Source of the DNA: Nocardiopsis sp. TSRI0078
Lineage (GTDB): Bacteria > Actinomycetota > Actinomycetes > Streptosporangiales > Streptosporangiaceae
Direction: 5' to 3'
Length of the DNA: 64,000 nt
Assembly: GCF_001905145.1 (NCBI RefSeq)
Contig: NZ_LWLB01000008.1
Location: 62,001-126,000, forward strand
Below the pieces are notes generated by a model. That model saw only the letters and a list, made by a program, of their open reading frames with translations, did not search any database and was not told where the DNA came from. The position numbers were made by a program, and so were the translations under genes. How positions within the stretch are numbered: the stretch's first letter is position 1; each line of letters opens with the position of its first letter. Below, piece after piece: positions 1-8,159 of the stretch.

Positions 1-166
1 CGGCGCCGAGGCCGAGCAGCCGTGCGGCGGCACGGGTGACCGCCGCGTCCAGCTCGGCGTAGGTCCAGGTGCGCTCGCCGAAGACCAGGGCGGTGCGTCC
101 GGGGGTGCGCGCCGCACTGCGCCGGAGGAGGTCGCCGACGGTGCTGGATGTGGTGGAACTGTTCAT
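1..166 (-). CDS. Acyl-CoA synthetase / AMP-dependent ligase, N-terminal fragment (partial)
   Basis: The minus strand from ATG at 166 encodes about 55 residues running off the window edge. They read like the start of an ANL-superfamily ligase: a short leader, then 'LLRRSAARTPGRTALVF' and 'RTWTYAELDAAVTRAAARL', which is how fatty-acyl-CoA synthetases begin. A purine-rich stretch (gggaagcaggg) precedes the ATG. The catalytic motifs lie outside the window, so the substrate (fatty acid, aryl acid or amino acid) cannot be told. It is divergent from the reductase at 373, with about 200 bp of promoter space between them. Confidence 0.75.
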   Translation of the reverse strand, partial: MNSSTTSSTVGDLLRRSAARTPGRTALVFGERTWTYAELDAAVTRAAARLLGLGA

Positions 167-372
167 GGCCCTGCTTCCCGTCCGTCCGTACGGCTCCCGT
201 GGGGCCGCTGGCACGAACCCATCCTGTTGTGGGCGGGCCGCACTGGCAACACCTCGCGGGCTCCCGCGCGCCCCGGCGTCCGGGCCGCTTCGGGAGGGGC
301 CCCGCCCCTTGCCACCAGATATCCCACGGTCATACGTTTTGCGGTGTTCGTGAACCACCGGGTTGGAGAGCC

Positions 373-1293
373 ATGAAGATCCTTGTCGTGGGAGCCGGAG
401 CGGTCGGCGGCTATTTCGGCGCGCACCTGGTGCAGGCGGGCCGGGACGTCGACTTCCTCGTCCGCCCCGCACGCGCCGAGCTGCTGCGCGAGCACGGCCT
501 GAGCATCCACGGCGTGGACGGCGGTGTGGAGACCGTTCCGGTCCGTGCCGTCACCGCCGACCAGCTGGAGGCCGACTACGACCTGGTGATCGTGGCCGTG
601 AAGTCCTACGGGTTCGACGCCGCGCTCAAGGACCTGGCCCCTGCGGTGGGACCGCGGACCGTGGTGCTGCCCCTCCTCAACGGCATGCGGCACATCGACG
701 CCCTGGTCGAGCGCTTCGGCGCCGACCGCGTCTACGGCGGGGTCGCCATGGTGATGACCCGTCTGGGCGAGCGGGGCGAGATCGTCGAGGTCGGCAGGAT
801 GGGCCAGCTGATCTACGGGCCGCTGGGCGAGCGGCCCGCCATCGGCCTGGACGACGTCCACGCGGTGCTGGACACCGGGACCCACACCGCCACGCCCACC
901 GTCGACATCCGCCAGGAGATGTGGCACAAGTGGGTCTTCCTGGCGAGCCTGGGCGCGTGCACCTGCCTGATGCGCGCCCCCATCGGCCGCGTCAACAGCG
1001 CGCCGGGCGGACAGGAGTTCACCTCCGGGGTGTTCGAGGAGGCCATCGCCGTGGCCACCGCCTCGGGCCACCCGCCCGCGCAGGAGGCCCGCGACCGGGC
1101 CAACGCCACCATCGCCAACACCACGGCCACGACCACGACCTCCATGTACTGGGACCTGACCCACGGCAACCCGGTGGAGGCCGACCACATCATCGGCGAC
1201 CTGGTCACGCGCGGGCGCGAGCTGGGCGTGCCCACGCCGCTGTTCTCGCTGGCGTACACGCACCTGAGCGTGTACGAGGCCGGCCGGGAGTAG
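373..1293 (+). CDS. Ketopantoate reductase family protein (PanE/ApbA-like)
   Basis: 306 residues. The start is a Rossmann dinucleotide site, 'GAGAVGGYFGAHL' (residues 7-19). The C-terminal helical domain carries the family lysine region 'MWHKWVFLAS' (Lys186), the usual proton donor in 2-dehydropantoate 2-reductases. The family uses NADPH to reduce ketopantoate to pantoate for coenzyme A synthesis, but many actinobacterial paralogues act on other 2-keto acids. No pan genes are nearby, so the pathway is uncertain. The ATG at 373 follows 'ttggagagcc', a good ribosome site; an in-frame start further upstream would give a non-homologous leader. Confidence 0.85.
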   Translation: MKILVVGAGAVGGYFGAHLVQAGRDVDFLVRPARAELLREHGLSIHGVDGGVETVPVRAVTADQLEADYDLVIVAVKSYGFDAALKDLAPAVGPRTVVLPLLNGMRHIDALVERFGADRVYGGVAMVMTRLGERGEIVEVGRMGQLIYGPLGERPAIGLDDVHAVLDTGTHTATPTVDIRQEMWHKWVFLASLGACTCLMRAPIGRVNSAPGGQEFTSGVFEEAIAVATASGHPPAQEARDRANATIANTTATTTTSMYWDLTHGNPVEADHIIGDLVTRGRELGVPTPLFSLAYTHLSVYEAGRE

Positions 1294-1346
1294 GCTCCCG
1301 CCACCGCCCCGCGCACCGTTTCCGCCGGGTCCGCCCTCGCGGCGCT

Positions 1347-1373
1347 CCCCCGGCGGACGGCTCCCGCCGGGGG
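1347..1373. terminator. Bidirectional hairpin terminator
   Basis: CCCCCGGCG (1347-1355) pairs perfectly with CGCCGGGGG (1365-1373) over a 9-nt loop. It sits between the converging ketopantoate reductase (ends 1293) and hydrolase-like gene (ends 1442). There is no U-tract, as is usual in high-GC actinomycetes. Confidence 0.5.
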
Positions 1374-1441
1374 CCCGCCCGGCGCCGCGCCCCTCGCACC
1401 TCCGCCTTGGACGGCCCCGAGCGGGCGGGCGCGTGGCCGGC

Positions 1442-2248
1442 TCACTCCGGGGGGTCCTCCCGGAACCTCGGGTCCAGGTGGTCGGTGACGAGGGCGGCCA
1501 GCGCCCCGGGGTCCTCCAGCCAGGGGAACGCGGTGCGGGTGGAGCCGCCGACCACGTACGCCCCCGGGACGTCGCGGGACAGCGCCGTGCGGAGTGAGGT
1601 ACCCAGGCCGGCGAGTTCTCCGGAGTAGACGGTGAACCGTTCGGGGGCCGCGCTCAGACGGGTGAACCAGTCGTGTCCGCTCGGCGGCGCGGCGCCGTGG
1701 GCCCCCGACAGGTCCCACGGCATCGTCCGGGTGAGCCTTTCGGTGGCGATCTCGCGGAGCAGGCGGCGGTCCTGCTCGTCCAGCGTCTCGCAACGGCCCA
1801 GTGAGTGGTCCACCATGGCCGCGACACCCTCCTCGGGCAGGGTCCCGTGCTGGCGCAGCTGTTCCTGGTAGGGGGCCATGGCCAGCAGGAAGTCCGCGAC
1901 CTCCGCGGTGGGCTCGGGGGCCCGGAAACCGGGACGGCCGACCAGCACCTGGGGGTCGGGGTCGACCAGCAGGACGTGTGCGGCGCGGTGGTCGGCGACG
2001 AGTTCGGCGCCCGCGTCGGCCGCGCTGCCGGAGGCGACCGCCAGGTCCACGCCCGTGTCGGGCAGGACGGTGCGCGCCGCGGCCCCGATGTGCTCGGTCA
2101 GGTCGGCGGGGGCGAACCGGCCGATGGGCGGCTGTTGCACCACGAGGGCGCGGACCCAGGACGGCAGCGCTTCGGTGAGGCGCCACCACACGCGCCGGTC
2201 ACCGAGGTCGTGGAGGAAGCAGACCACCGGGGCCTGGGCGTCAGGCAT
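1442..2248 (-). CDS. Alpha/beta-hydrolase-like protein, possibly catalytically degenerate
   Basis: 268 residues. The N-terminus 'VVCFLHDLGDRRVWWRLTEALP' resembles the oxyanion-hole strand of alpha/beta hydrolases (usually HGxGD). A possible nucleophile elbow lies at 'ASGSAAD' (Ser75). Near the C-terminus, where homologues have a His in 'GxGHFPxLEDP', this protein reads 'GGSTRTAFPWLEDP', so the catalytic His appears replaced. It may be a non-catalytic relative or use a different acid-base pair. The ATG at 2248 follows 'aggagggacgac', a strong ribosome site. The gene converges on 373-1293 and shares a hairpin with it. Function unknown. Confidence 0.6.
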   Translation of the reverse strand: MPDAQAPVVCFLHDLGDRRVWWRLTEALPSWVRALVVQQPPIGRFAPADLTEHIGAAARTVLPDTGVDLAVASGSAADAGAELVADHRAAHVLLVDPDPQVLVGRPGFRAPEPTAEVADFLLAMAPYQEQLRQHGTLPEEGVAAMVDHSLGRCETLDEQDRRLLREIATERLTRTMPWDLSGAHGAAPPSGHDWFTRLSAAPERFTVYSGELAGLGTSLRTALSRDVPGAYVVGGSTRTAFPWLEDPGALAALVTDHLDPRFREDPPE

Positions 2249-2348
2249 GTCGTCCCTCCTGGGGCGGGGTGCGGGCATGCACCACCGTGCCCGCGCCGGC
2301 TCGTTCCACACGTGCTGTGACGCTCCGCCGGGCCGGCCGGCCCGGCGG

Positions 2349-2392
2349 GCGAAGTCGGAGCGAAGTGGAACCGAAGCCGGCTCGAAGCCGCC
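2349..2392 (+). promoter_or_regulatory. Four 11-bp direct repeats, SARP-type binding site upstream of the SapA-like gene
   Basis: CGAAG occurs at 2350, 2361, 2372 and 2383, exactly 11 bp apart. The repeats read GCGAAGTCGGA, GCGAAGTGGAA, CCGAAGCCGGC and TCGAAGCCGCC. SARP and other OmpR-fold activators bind heptamers repeated every 11 bp just upstream of a -10 box. A candidate -10 (CACAGT, 2398-2403) follows and the gene starts at 2458. A SARP-family gene, itself frameshifted, lies at 3135. Binding by that protein is inference. Confidence 0.6.
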
Positions 2393-2457
2393 CGTGCCAC
2401 AGTCCTTCAGGCGTCCGCGAGGAGCGGGTGCCCGCAATCCAGAACGGAAAGTTTTCC

Positions 2458-2877
2458 ATGTTCAAGAAGTTCCGGAACGCCGCACTGCTCACCGCCGCCC
2501 TGGCCACCGGCTCGCTGGCGCTCGCGTCGCCGGCGGCGGCCGCGCCTCCCGTGGCGCCCTACAACGGCGCCTGCGGCAGCGGCTACGGCGTCGTCAACCA
2601 CGCCGGCATCGGCAGCAAGGGCACGGTCTTCGTGACCTACAACAACTCCACCGGCTACAACTGCGCGGTGACCGTCCGGGCCAACCCGGGCGCGGCCGTC
2701 GAGATGGTGGTCAGCATCAAGCGCACCAGCGACCCGGCCAGCGCGGCCAAGATGGACAGCGGCTACTACACGACCTACGCCGGCCCGGTCTACCTGCACG
2801 CGGCCGACCAGTGCGTCGACTGGATGGGGCGCATCACCGGCTCCCCGGGCGGCGACCGCGGCACCAACTGCGGCTGA
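2458..2877 (+). CDS. Secreted spore-associated protein A (SapA)-like protein
   Basis: 139 residues. A Sec signal peptide (KKFR, a hydrophobic core, then 'SPAAAA') should be cleaved near residue 29. The mature part begins with proline and 'YNGACGSGY', then 'NHAGIGSKGTVFVTYNNSTG', 'YTTYAGPVYLHA' and 'DQCVDWMG', the signature blocks of Streptomyces spore-associated protein A. Four cysteines in the mature part could form two disulfides. The ATG at 2458 follows 'gaacggaaag'. SapA was first found on the spore surface; its biochemical role is unknown. The phased repeats at 2349-2392 suggest activation by a SARP/OmpR-type regulator. Confidence 0.8.
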   Translation: MFKKFRNAALLTAALATGSLALASPAAAAPPVAPYNGACGSGYGVVNHAGIGSKGTVFVTYNNSTGYNCAVTVRANPGAAVEMVVSIKRTSDPASAAKMDSGYYTTYAGPVYLHAADQCVDWMGRITGSPGGDRGTNCG

Positions 2878-3061
2878 CCCGCCCCTGTCGGGCGGTCCCG
2901 TGCGAAGTTCCGGACGGGGCCGCCCGTTGCGCGCGCCCTCTCCTCCAACACGATTTACGAACGCCAAGGAAACAACCCTCAAACAGACCGAAAATCAAAC
3001 TCCCAGGTCATCTCCGCAATATATCGGACGTGCACCGCATTCTCCCCAAAATAATTGGACG

Positions 3062-3080
3062 ATGCCACAAAAAGTGGCAT
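3062..3080. promoter_or_regulatory. Inverted repeat ahead of the SARP gene
   Basis: ATGCCAC (3062-3068), a 5-A spacer, then GTGGCAT (3074-3080): a perfect 7-bp dyad, 55 bp before the SARP start, in an unusually A-rich stretch of about 190 bp (2950-3134). It could be an operator or an RNA hairpin. No regulator can be named. Confidence 0.35.
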
Positions 3081-3134
3081 GTGCTCCGCGACGCTGCGCA
3101 GTGAAATATTCATCGTGCGTAAGGGGACTCAGGA

Positions 3135-4699
3135 ATGGAGATCAATCTGTCAAGGATTCGGTACAGATTGCTCGGTTCTGTCGAAGTTCACGTCGCGGGA
3201 CGTCGGGTCGAGACAGGAGGACCGAAGCGGCGTACCGTCCTGGCGGCCCTCCTCCTGCAGCCTGACATCGTCGTCCCCGACGACCGGCTCATCGACCTGG
3301 TCTGGGGCGAACATCCGCCGCGCAGTGCACGCCCCCAGCTCCAGGGCCACGTGCACGGGCTCCGCAAGGCCCTGGGCGCGGACACGATCATCCGGAGCGG
3401 CTGCGGCTACCGCATGGCCGTGGCGGCCGAAGCCACGGACAGCTGCGTGTTCGAGCGCCTCCTGGCACACGCGCGCTCCGAGCGCACCGCCGACCGTCTC
3501 GACGAGGCGGCCGGGGCCCTGCGCACCGCGCTGTCGCTGTGGACGGGCCCGGCGCTCGGCGGAGTCGAACCGGCGCTCGCCGCCCACGCCCGTCCCGTGC
3601 TGGAGGAGAGGCGCCTGCACGCCCTGGAGGAGCTGCACGGCGTCGAGATCGACCGCGGCCACGGAGAGCCGCCGCCGTCCCCGAACTGCGCGCCCTGTGC
3701 GCGGAGCACCCGCCCCACGAGCGCTTCACCGGCCTGCTCATGTCGGCCCTGCACGCCTGCGGGCGCACCGGAGAGGCGCTGGAGGTCTACGCGGCGCTGC
3801 GCGAGAGGTTCGCCGACGAGCTGGGCACCGACCCCAGCGCCTGGCTCCGGCAGCTCCACCTGGACATGCTCACGTCCGGTCGAGGCGACGAGCACGCACG
3901 CCGTCCGCGCGACGTCCGCCAGGTCCGTCGGCTCCGCCCCGCCGGGCTGCTCTGCGGGGTCGGCGGTCTCGTCGGGCGTTCGGCGGAGCTGGCCTCACTC
4001 GACCGGGCGCTGAGAGCCGACCTGGAGGCCGACCGCTCCCCCACGGTGTTCCTCCTCACGGGGGTCGCCGGTGTCGGTAAGACCGCGCTGGCCCTGCACT
4101 GGGGCCGCAGAGCCCGGAAGCACTTCCACGACGGCCAGCTCTACGTCGACCTGCGCGGGTCCGCCGCCGAGGGAGGGGCCACCCGCCCCGACGACGCGCT
4201 GCGACAACTCCTGCGCGGTCTGGGAGCGGCCTCCCACCGCCTGCCGACCGACACCGGCGAACTCGCCAAGATCTTCCGGTCGGTGACGGCCGACCAGCGA
4301 CTGCTGTTCCTGTTCGACGACGCCGCCTCGTTCGAGCAGGTCGCTCCGCTGCTGCCCGGGGGCCGGGGCAGCGCGGTCCTGGTCACCAGCCGGCGCCCGC
4401 TGACCGGGCTGGTCGCCCTGTTCGGCGCCCGCCACCTCCCGCTCGACGTGCTGTCGGAGGAGTCCTCGGTGGAGTTGTTCCTGTCCGTCGCGGGGATACG
4501 GCCCCAGGCCTCGGAGCTCGCGCTGGTCACCCGGATCGCCGACCGCTGCGGGCGGCTGCCGCTGGCGCTGAGGCTGACCGCGGCCGCCCTCGCCCTCGGC
4601 GGCTCCCCCTTCGGCCGGTCCCGGAGCGGCCCCGGCACCGTCCCGGGGCCGTCGGCCGAGCGACCGGTCCTGGTCCCCTCGGACCCGGCCGCCGGGTGA
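3135..4699 (+). pseudogene. SARP-family regulator with NB-ARC domain (AfsR-like), frameshifted and C-terminally truncated
   Basis: From ATG 3135 the first frame encodes a winged-helix DNA-binding domain ('RYRLLGSVEVHVAGRR', 'DRLIDLVWGEHPP', 'LRKALG') and the start of a BTAD domain. Near 3657-3664 the reading must slip: the rest of the BTAD ('VPELRALCAEHPPHERF', 'EVYAALRERFADELGTDP') is in the next frame, consistent with one missing base. That frame continues into an NTPase domain with Walker A 'GVAGVGKTALA', then 'LLFLFDDA' and 'RCGRLPLALRLTAAALAL'. It ends in a short unrelated tail, without the winged-helix/TPR half of AfsR (about 1000 residues). Either a real pseudogene or a sequencing slip plus true truncation. 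It converges on the gene ending at 4716. Confidence 0.75.
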
Positions 4700-4715
4700 A
4701 CGGCCGGATACGGCC

Positions 4716-5576
4716 TCAGGCCAGCGCGCGCAGGGTCTCGGCGACCGGGGTGGTGGGGCGGCCGATCAGACGGGAGAGCTCGCCGGTGGTCATGGACAGC
4801 TCGCCGTCGCGGATGTTGGCGTCCAGGGCGGCCACGAAACGCGCGGTGCCCTCGTCCAGACCTGCACCGGTCAGGGCCGCCACGTGCTCCTCGGTGGTGA
4901 GGTCGCGGTAGAGGACCTCGCGCCCGAGCAGCTCCCCCAGGGTCGCGGCGAGCTCGGCGTGGGTCCACGCGGTGTCGCCGGAGAGCTCGTGAACGGCGCC
5001 GGCGTGCGCCTCGGGGGCGCGGAGCACGGCGGAGGCGGCCTCGGCGAAGTCCTGCCGCGAGGCGCTGGCGACCCGGCCCCCGCCCGCGCTTCCGGCGAAG
5101 GCGCCCGTCCCGCGGGCCTGGTCCAGCTGCTGCGCGAAGTTCTCGTTGTACCAGCCGTTGCGCAGGACCGTGTACGCCAGGCCCGAGGCGGTGAGGACCT
5201 CCTCGGTGGCCTTGTGCTCGGGGGCCAGGACCAGCGTGGTGTCGGTGGCCTTGAGGGCGCTGGTGTAGACGACGTGCCCGACACCGGCCGCCCTGGCGGC
5301 CTCGATCGCGTTGCGGTGCTGGTCCACCCGCTTGCCGACCTCGCTGCCGGAGACCAGCAGGAGGGTGTCGGCGCCCCCGAAGGCCTCCTTGAGCGAGGCG
5401 GGGTCCTCGAAGTCGGCGCGGGCGGTGCGCACCCCCCGGTCCGCGAGAGCGGTCAGCCGACCGGTGTCGCGCCCGGTGGCGGTGATCCGCTCGCCGGGGT
5501 GGCCCTTGGCCAGGAGGTCCTCCACGACGAGGCGACCGAGGTGGCCGGTGGCACCGGTGATGACGACGCTGCTCAT
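4716..5576 (-). CDS. NAD(P)H-binding quinone oxidoreductase, QOR2/NmrA type
   Basis: 286 residues. The atypical short-chain fold starts with 'VVITGATGHLGRLVV' (NADPH loop), then 'ADTLLLVSGSEVGKR', 'VVYTSALKATDTTLVLAPEH' and 'YTVLRNGWYNENF', blocks shared with E. coli QOR2 (YtfG) and C. glutamicum Qor2. The family reduces quinones with NADPH in the cytosol and protects from quinone or disulfide stress. The ATG at 5576 follows 'aaggagtccc'. It is divergent, over 108 bp, from an HxlR regulator with a single cysteine. This matches the qor2/qorR arrangement, so redox control is likely (inference). Confidence 0.85.
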   Translation of the reverse strand: MSSVVITGATGHLGRLVVEDLLAKGHPGERITATGRDTGRLTALADRGVRTARADFEDPASLKEAFGGADTLLLVSGSEVGKRVDQHRNAIEAARAAGVGHVVYTSALKATDTTLVLAPEHKATEEVLTASGLAYTVLRNGWYNENFAQQLDQARGTGAFAGSAGGGRVASASRQDFAEAASAVLRAPEAHAGAVHELSGDTAWTHAELAATLGELLGREVLYRDLTTEEHVAALTGAGLDEGTARFVAALDANIRDGELSMTTGELSRLIGRPTTPVAETLRALA

Positions 5577-5658
5577 GGGACTCCTTTCGTCCGGCCGGCT
5601 TCTCCGGCCGTGCGTGGGTGCCAACCATGCTGCTCACCGGCACATTCCGAAAGTCGTG

Positions 5659-5678
5659 TACCCACCTTTTGGTAAGTT
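5659..5678. promoter_or_regulatory. Imperfect dyad in the qor2-hxlR divergent promoter
   Basis: TACCCACC (5659-5666), a TTTT spacer, then GGTAAGTT (5671-5678); five of eight positions are complementary. It lies directly before the HxlR start (5685) and 80-100 bp upstream of the oxidoreductase. This is where an HxlR dimer would repress both genes. Assignment is by position only. Confidence 0.4.
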
Positions 5679-5684
5679 GGTGCC

Positions 5685-6056
5685 ATGAACTCCTCCTCCG
5701 GCTCCCGCACCGGCGCTCCGACCGGGGGCCAGGTGCTGTCCGCCGCCTGCCCCTCCCGCCGGCTGCTGGGCGACATCACCAGCAAGTGGGGGGTGCTCGT
5801 CCTCATCGCCCTGTCCAGGGGCCCGGCGCGCTGGAGCGGGCTGCTGCGGACGATCGGCGGGATCAGCGAGAAGATGCTCGCCCAGACCCTGCGCACCCTC
5901 GAGGAGGACGGCCTGGTCCTGCGCGAGGCCAGGCCGGTCGTCCCGCCGCACGTGGTCTACAGCCTCACCGAGGAGGGGCGGCAGGTCACCGGCCTGCTGG
6001 TACCGCTGGTGGAGTGGGTGCAGGACCACGCCGCCGACACGGAGCCGCTCCCCTGA
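5685..6056 (+). CDS. HxlR-family regulator, QorR-like redox sensor
   Basis: 123 residues. The winged-helix HxlR (DUF24) fold shows 'SAACPSRRLLGDITSKWGVLVLIAL', 'RWSGLLRTIGGISEKMLAQTLRTLEEDGLV' and 'VVYSLTEEGR'. Cys22, just before helix 1, is the only cysteine. That is the position of the redox-sensing cysteine in QorR, YodB and HypR, which form intersubunit disulfides or thiol adducts under quinone stress. The gene is divergent from a QOR2-type oxidoreductase. It lacks a clear ribosome site next to ATG 5685, so translation may be leaderless. Redox sensing is inferred from family and context. Confidence 0.85.
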   Translation: MNSSSGSRTGAPTGGQVLSAACPSRRLLGDITSKWGVLVLIALSRGPARWSGLLRTIGGISEKMLAQTLRTLEEDGLVLREARPVVPPHVVYSLTEEGRQVTGLLVPLVEWVQDHAADTEPLP

Positions 6057-6135
6057 CGGAGCCCCTCCGCCCCTCGGGGCGCGCCCGGCGAGGAGTACCG
6101 CCGACCCGGCGGACCACCGCCACACGCGTCGGCGG

Positions 6136-7170
6136 TCACGCCGCGACCGTGTGTTCGCAGTAGTGGAGAGCGGCCGTCCTCAGCGTCTCGTACGCCTGGC
6201 GGTCCCCCGCTCCGGCCTCCGCCAGGGCCCTCCTCCCCAGACCGCTCACGACGGGGTCGTCCGCGGAGGCCAGACCGATGCCGCGCTCCACCTGCCACCG
6301 GTCGTCGCGGACAGGCGGCATCGCCGCACCCGCGGGGACCTCTCCCCGGCCGACTCCGCACGCCCGCTCCACGGAGAGCCGGGGGAGCTCGCCGTCATCG
6401 ATCCGGCGCAGGGCATCGGCCGCGATCTCCCGGCGCTCCTGCGGTACGTGCGTGGAGAAGGTGTTGGGGGGCTCCGAGCAGAACACGACGAAGGGCAGCA
6501 GAAGGACGATCCCGCTGACGACGGCGGTGGGCCATGCCCGGCGGGGCCTGCGGACGGAACGGGGCCGCCGTCCCGCGCGCGACGCCGACCACGCCGCGGC
6601 GGCGGCCGCCGCGAAGCACAGCGGCACCGCGGACGCGAAGTAAGCGTAGGAGAACGTCATCGCCGTGGGAAGGAGAACGTTGCCTGTGGCCAGGTAGAAC
6701 ACGAGCACGAACACCAGGAGGAACAGGCTCGCGACGACCATGGTCATCACACCGGTCGCCCCCAGGACACGCCCGGAGCGGCCCCGCCCTCCGTCGTTTC
6801 CGCCGAGGCGCCGGCCCAGGAACACCGCCGCGGCCAGGGAGAACACGACCAGCACGACGAGGATGCCCCACACGGGCGGCCCGGGCTCAGTCCCGTACAG
6901 GGCGACCGCCGCGACCGTCGTGGCGGTGGAGGCCAGTACGACGACGGTTCCGGACGCGACCGGAAGCATCGGGTGCCATACATGTGTGGACAGACCTGTT
7001 CCGTCCGCCGCCGCGGTCTCGGAGCGTCCGCGTTTCAGGAACCGGAACCAGGCCAGTGCCGGACAGGCGCACGCCCATCCGACGGCCGCGAACACGCCCG
7101 CATCCGTGAGGAGGAAGAAGACCGGGCTCGCGAATGCCCATATTCGGCGCAGGCGTCCAAATTTCGGCAT
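6136..7170 (-). CDS. Multi-pass membrane protein of unknown function
   Basis: 344 residues, not recognised. Hydrophobic stretches at about residues 13-35, 70-92, 98-118, 140-162, 167-190 and 215-235 suggest six membrane helices. The last 110 or so residues are soluble and acidic ('DALRRIDDGELPRL', 'AYETLRTAALHYCEH'). An arginine-rich loop separates the last two helices. It stands alone, converging on the HxlR gene, and the next gene on the other side points away. No motif gives a function. Confidence 0.6.
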   Translation of the reverse strand: MPKFGRLRRIWAFASPVFFLLTDAGVFAAVGWACACPALAWFRFLKRGRSETAAADGTGLSTHVWHPMLPVASGTVVVLASTATTVAAVALYGTEPGPPVWGILVVLVVFSLAAAVFLGRRLGGNDGGRGRSGRVLGATGVMTMVVASLFLLVFVLVFYLATGNVLLPTAMTFSYAYFASAVPLCFAAAAAAAWSASRAGRRPRSVRRPRRAWPTAVVSGIVLLLPFVVFCSEPPNTFSTHVPQERREIAADALRRIDDGELPRLSVERACGVGRGEVPAGAAMPPVRDDRWQVERGIGLASADDPVVSGLGRRALAEAGAGDRQAYETLRTAALHYCEHTVAA

Positions 7171-7338
7171 CGCTCGGACACTATCTCTGTTCCGTTCACG
7201 GTGGAGTGCGAAAAAGCGTGGTCAGGCAGTCGGAAGCAGCGTCCACGAAAAGACGTACTCAGTCCACCCGTACATTCGACGGCACCGGAGACCGGCCCAT
7301 GGCACCAGAACCCCTGGATCACGCGGGGCGGGCCCGAG

Positions 7339-7410
7339 CTTGTCCCACGCGGACGACCGGACCTACCATCTGCGTACGAACGCAGGTGGCGGAGGACGCG
7401 GGCCCACCGG
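7339..7410. repeat. Degenerate copy of the ArsR operator and start region
   Basis: The segment aligns without gaps, at offset 1165, to the operator and first codons of the ArsR-type gene at 8541. Over 7363-7398 versus 8528-8563, 26 of 36 positions match and all ten differences are transitions. The start ATG of the intact copy is ACG here (7376-7378). The dyad survives as CCATCTGC-N8-GCAGGTGG with seven of eight pairs. It lies 110-150 bp before the uracil-DNA glycosylase gene and may act as a weak operator for it, or be a relic of a duplicated regulator. Confidence 0.6.
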
Positions 7411-7508
7411 GGCCGCCGGAGGGGGCGGTCGCCGTGCCGCCCGGGGAGGCGCCCCGCCAGGGACGCGCTCCCTCGCGTCACCGGCCGCAGGCGGCAGGAG
7501 GGGAGCCG

Positions 7509-8159
7509 ATGGATTCCGCGAGCGGACGCACCAGAGGCACAGCGCCGGAGGCCGGCTCCCCGAGCCCGCGCGTACGCGCCCGGTCGGGCAGGACGCCCGG
7601 CCCGAGCAGGGATGAGCTGGAGGCGGCCCGGGACAGGGTGGTCCCCGACGTCCTGGCCGAAGACCTCGACGTGCTCTTCTGCGGCATCAACCCCGGCCTG
7701 GCCTCGGGTGCCCTCGGGCACCACTTCGCCAACCCGGGCACGCGCTTTTGGCCCGCCCTGCACGGATCCGGCTTCACTCCGCGCAGGCTGCGGCCCGACG
7801 AGGAGGACGAACTCCTGTCGCTGGGCCTGGGGATCACCAACGTCGTCTCCCGGACCACGGCCCAGGCGAACGAGCTGAGCCGGGAGGAGACCGTGGAGGG
7901 CGGGCGGACGCTGCGGCGCAAGGTCCTGCTGTGGCGTCCCCGGTGGCTGGCGGTCCTGGGCGTCACCGCCTACCGGGACGCCTTCGGCGACCGCGGCGCG
8001 AAGGTGGGGCCCCAGGCCATGGAGATCGGGGGCACACGGGTGTGGCTGCTGCCCAACCCCAGCGGAAGGAACGCCCACTGGCAACTGGGGGCGCTCACCG
8101 AGGAGTTCGCGCACCTGCGGCGGGCCGCCGGGGTACCGGACCGCTCCGCCGCGAGGTGA
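7509..8159 (+). CDS. mug: G/U(T) mismatch-specific DNA glycosylase (Mug/TDG family)
   Basis: 216 residues. After a low-complexity N-terminal extension of about 50 residues come the family motifs: 'LFCGINPGLASGALGHHFANP' region (active-site NPG), 'FWPALH', 'GITNVVSRTTAQANELS' and 'LLPNPSGRNAHW' (helix-penetrating loop). Mug/TDG enzymes remove uracil or thymine mispaired with guanine, which matters in a high-GC genome prone to deamination. The ATG at 7509 follows 'aggaggggagccg'; upstream in-frame sequence does not match the family. The leader contains the degenerate ArsR-like operator. Confidence 0.9.
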   Translation: MDSASGRTRGTAPEAGSPSPRVRARSGRTPGPSRDELEAARDRVVPDVLAEDLDVLFCGINPGLASGALGHHFANPGTRFWPALHGSGFTPRRLRPDEEDELLSLGLGITNVVSRTTAQANELSREETVEGGRTLRRKVLLWRPRWLAVLGVTAYRDAFGDRGAKVGPQAMEIGGTRVWLLPNPSGRNAHWQLGALTEEFAHLRRAAGVPDRSAAR

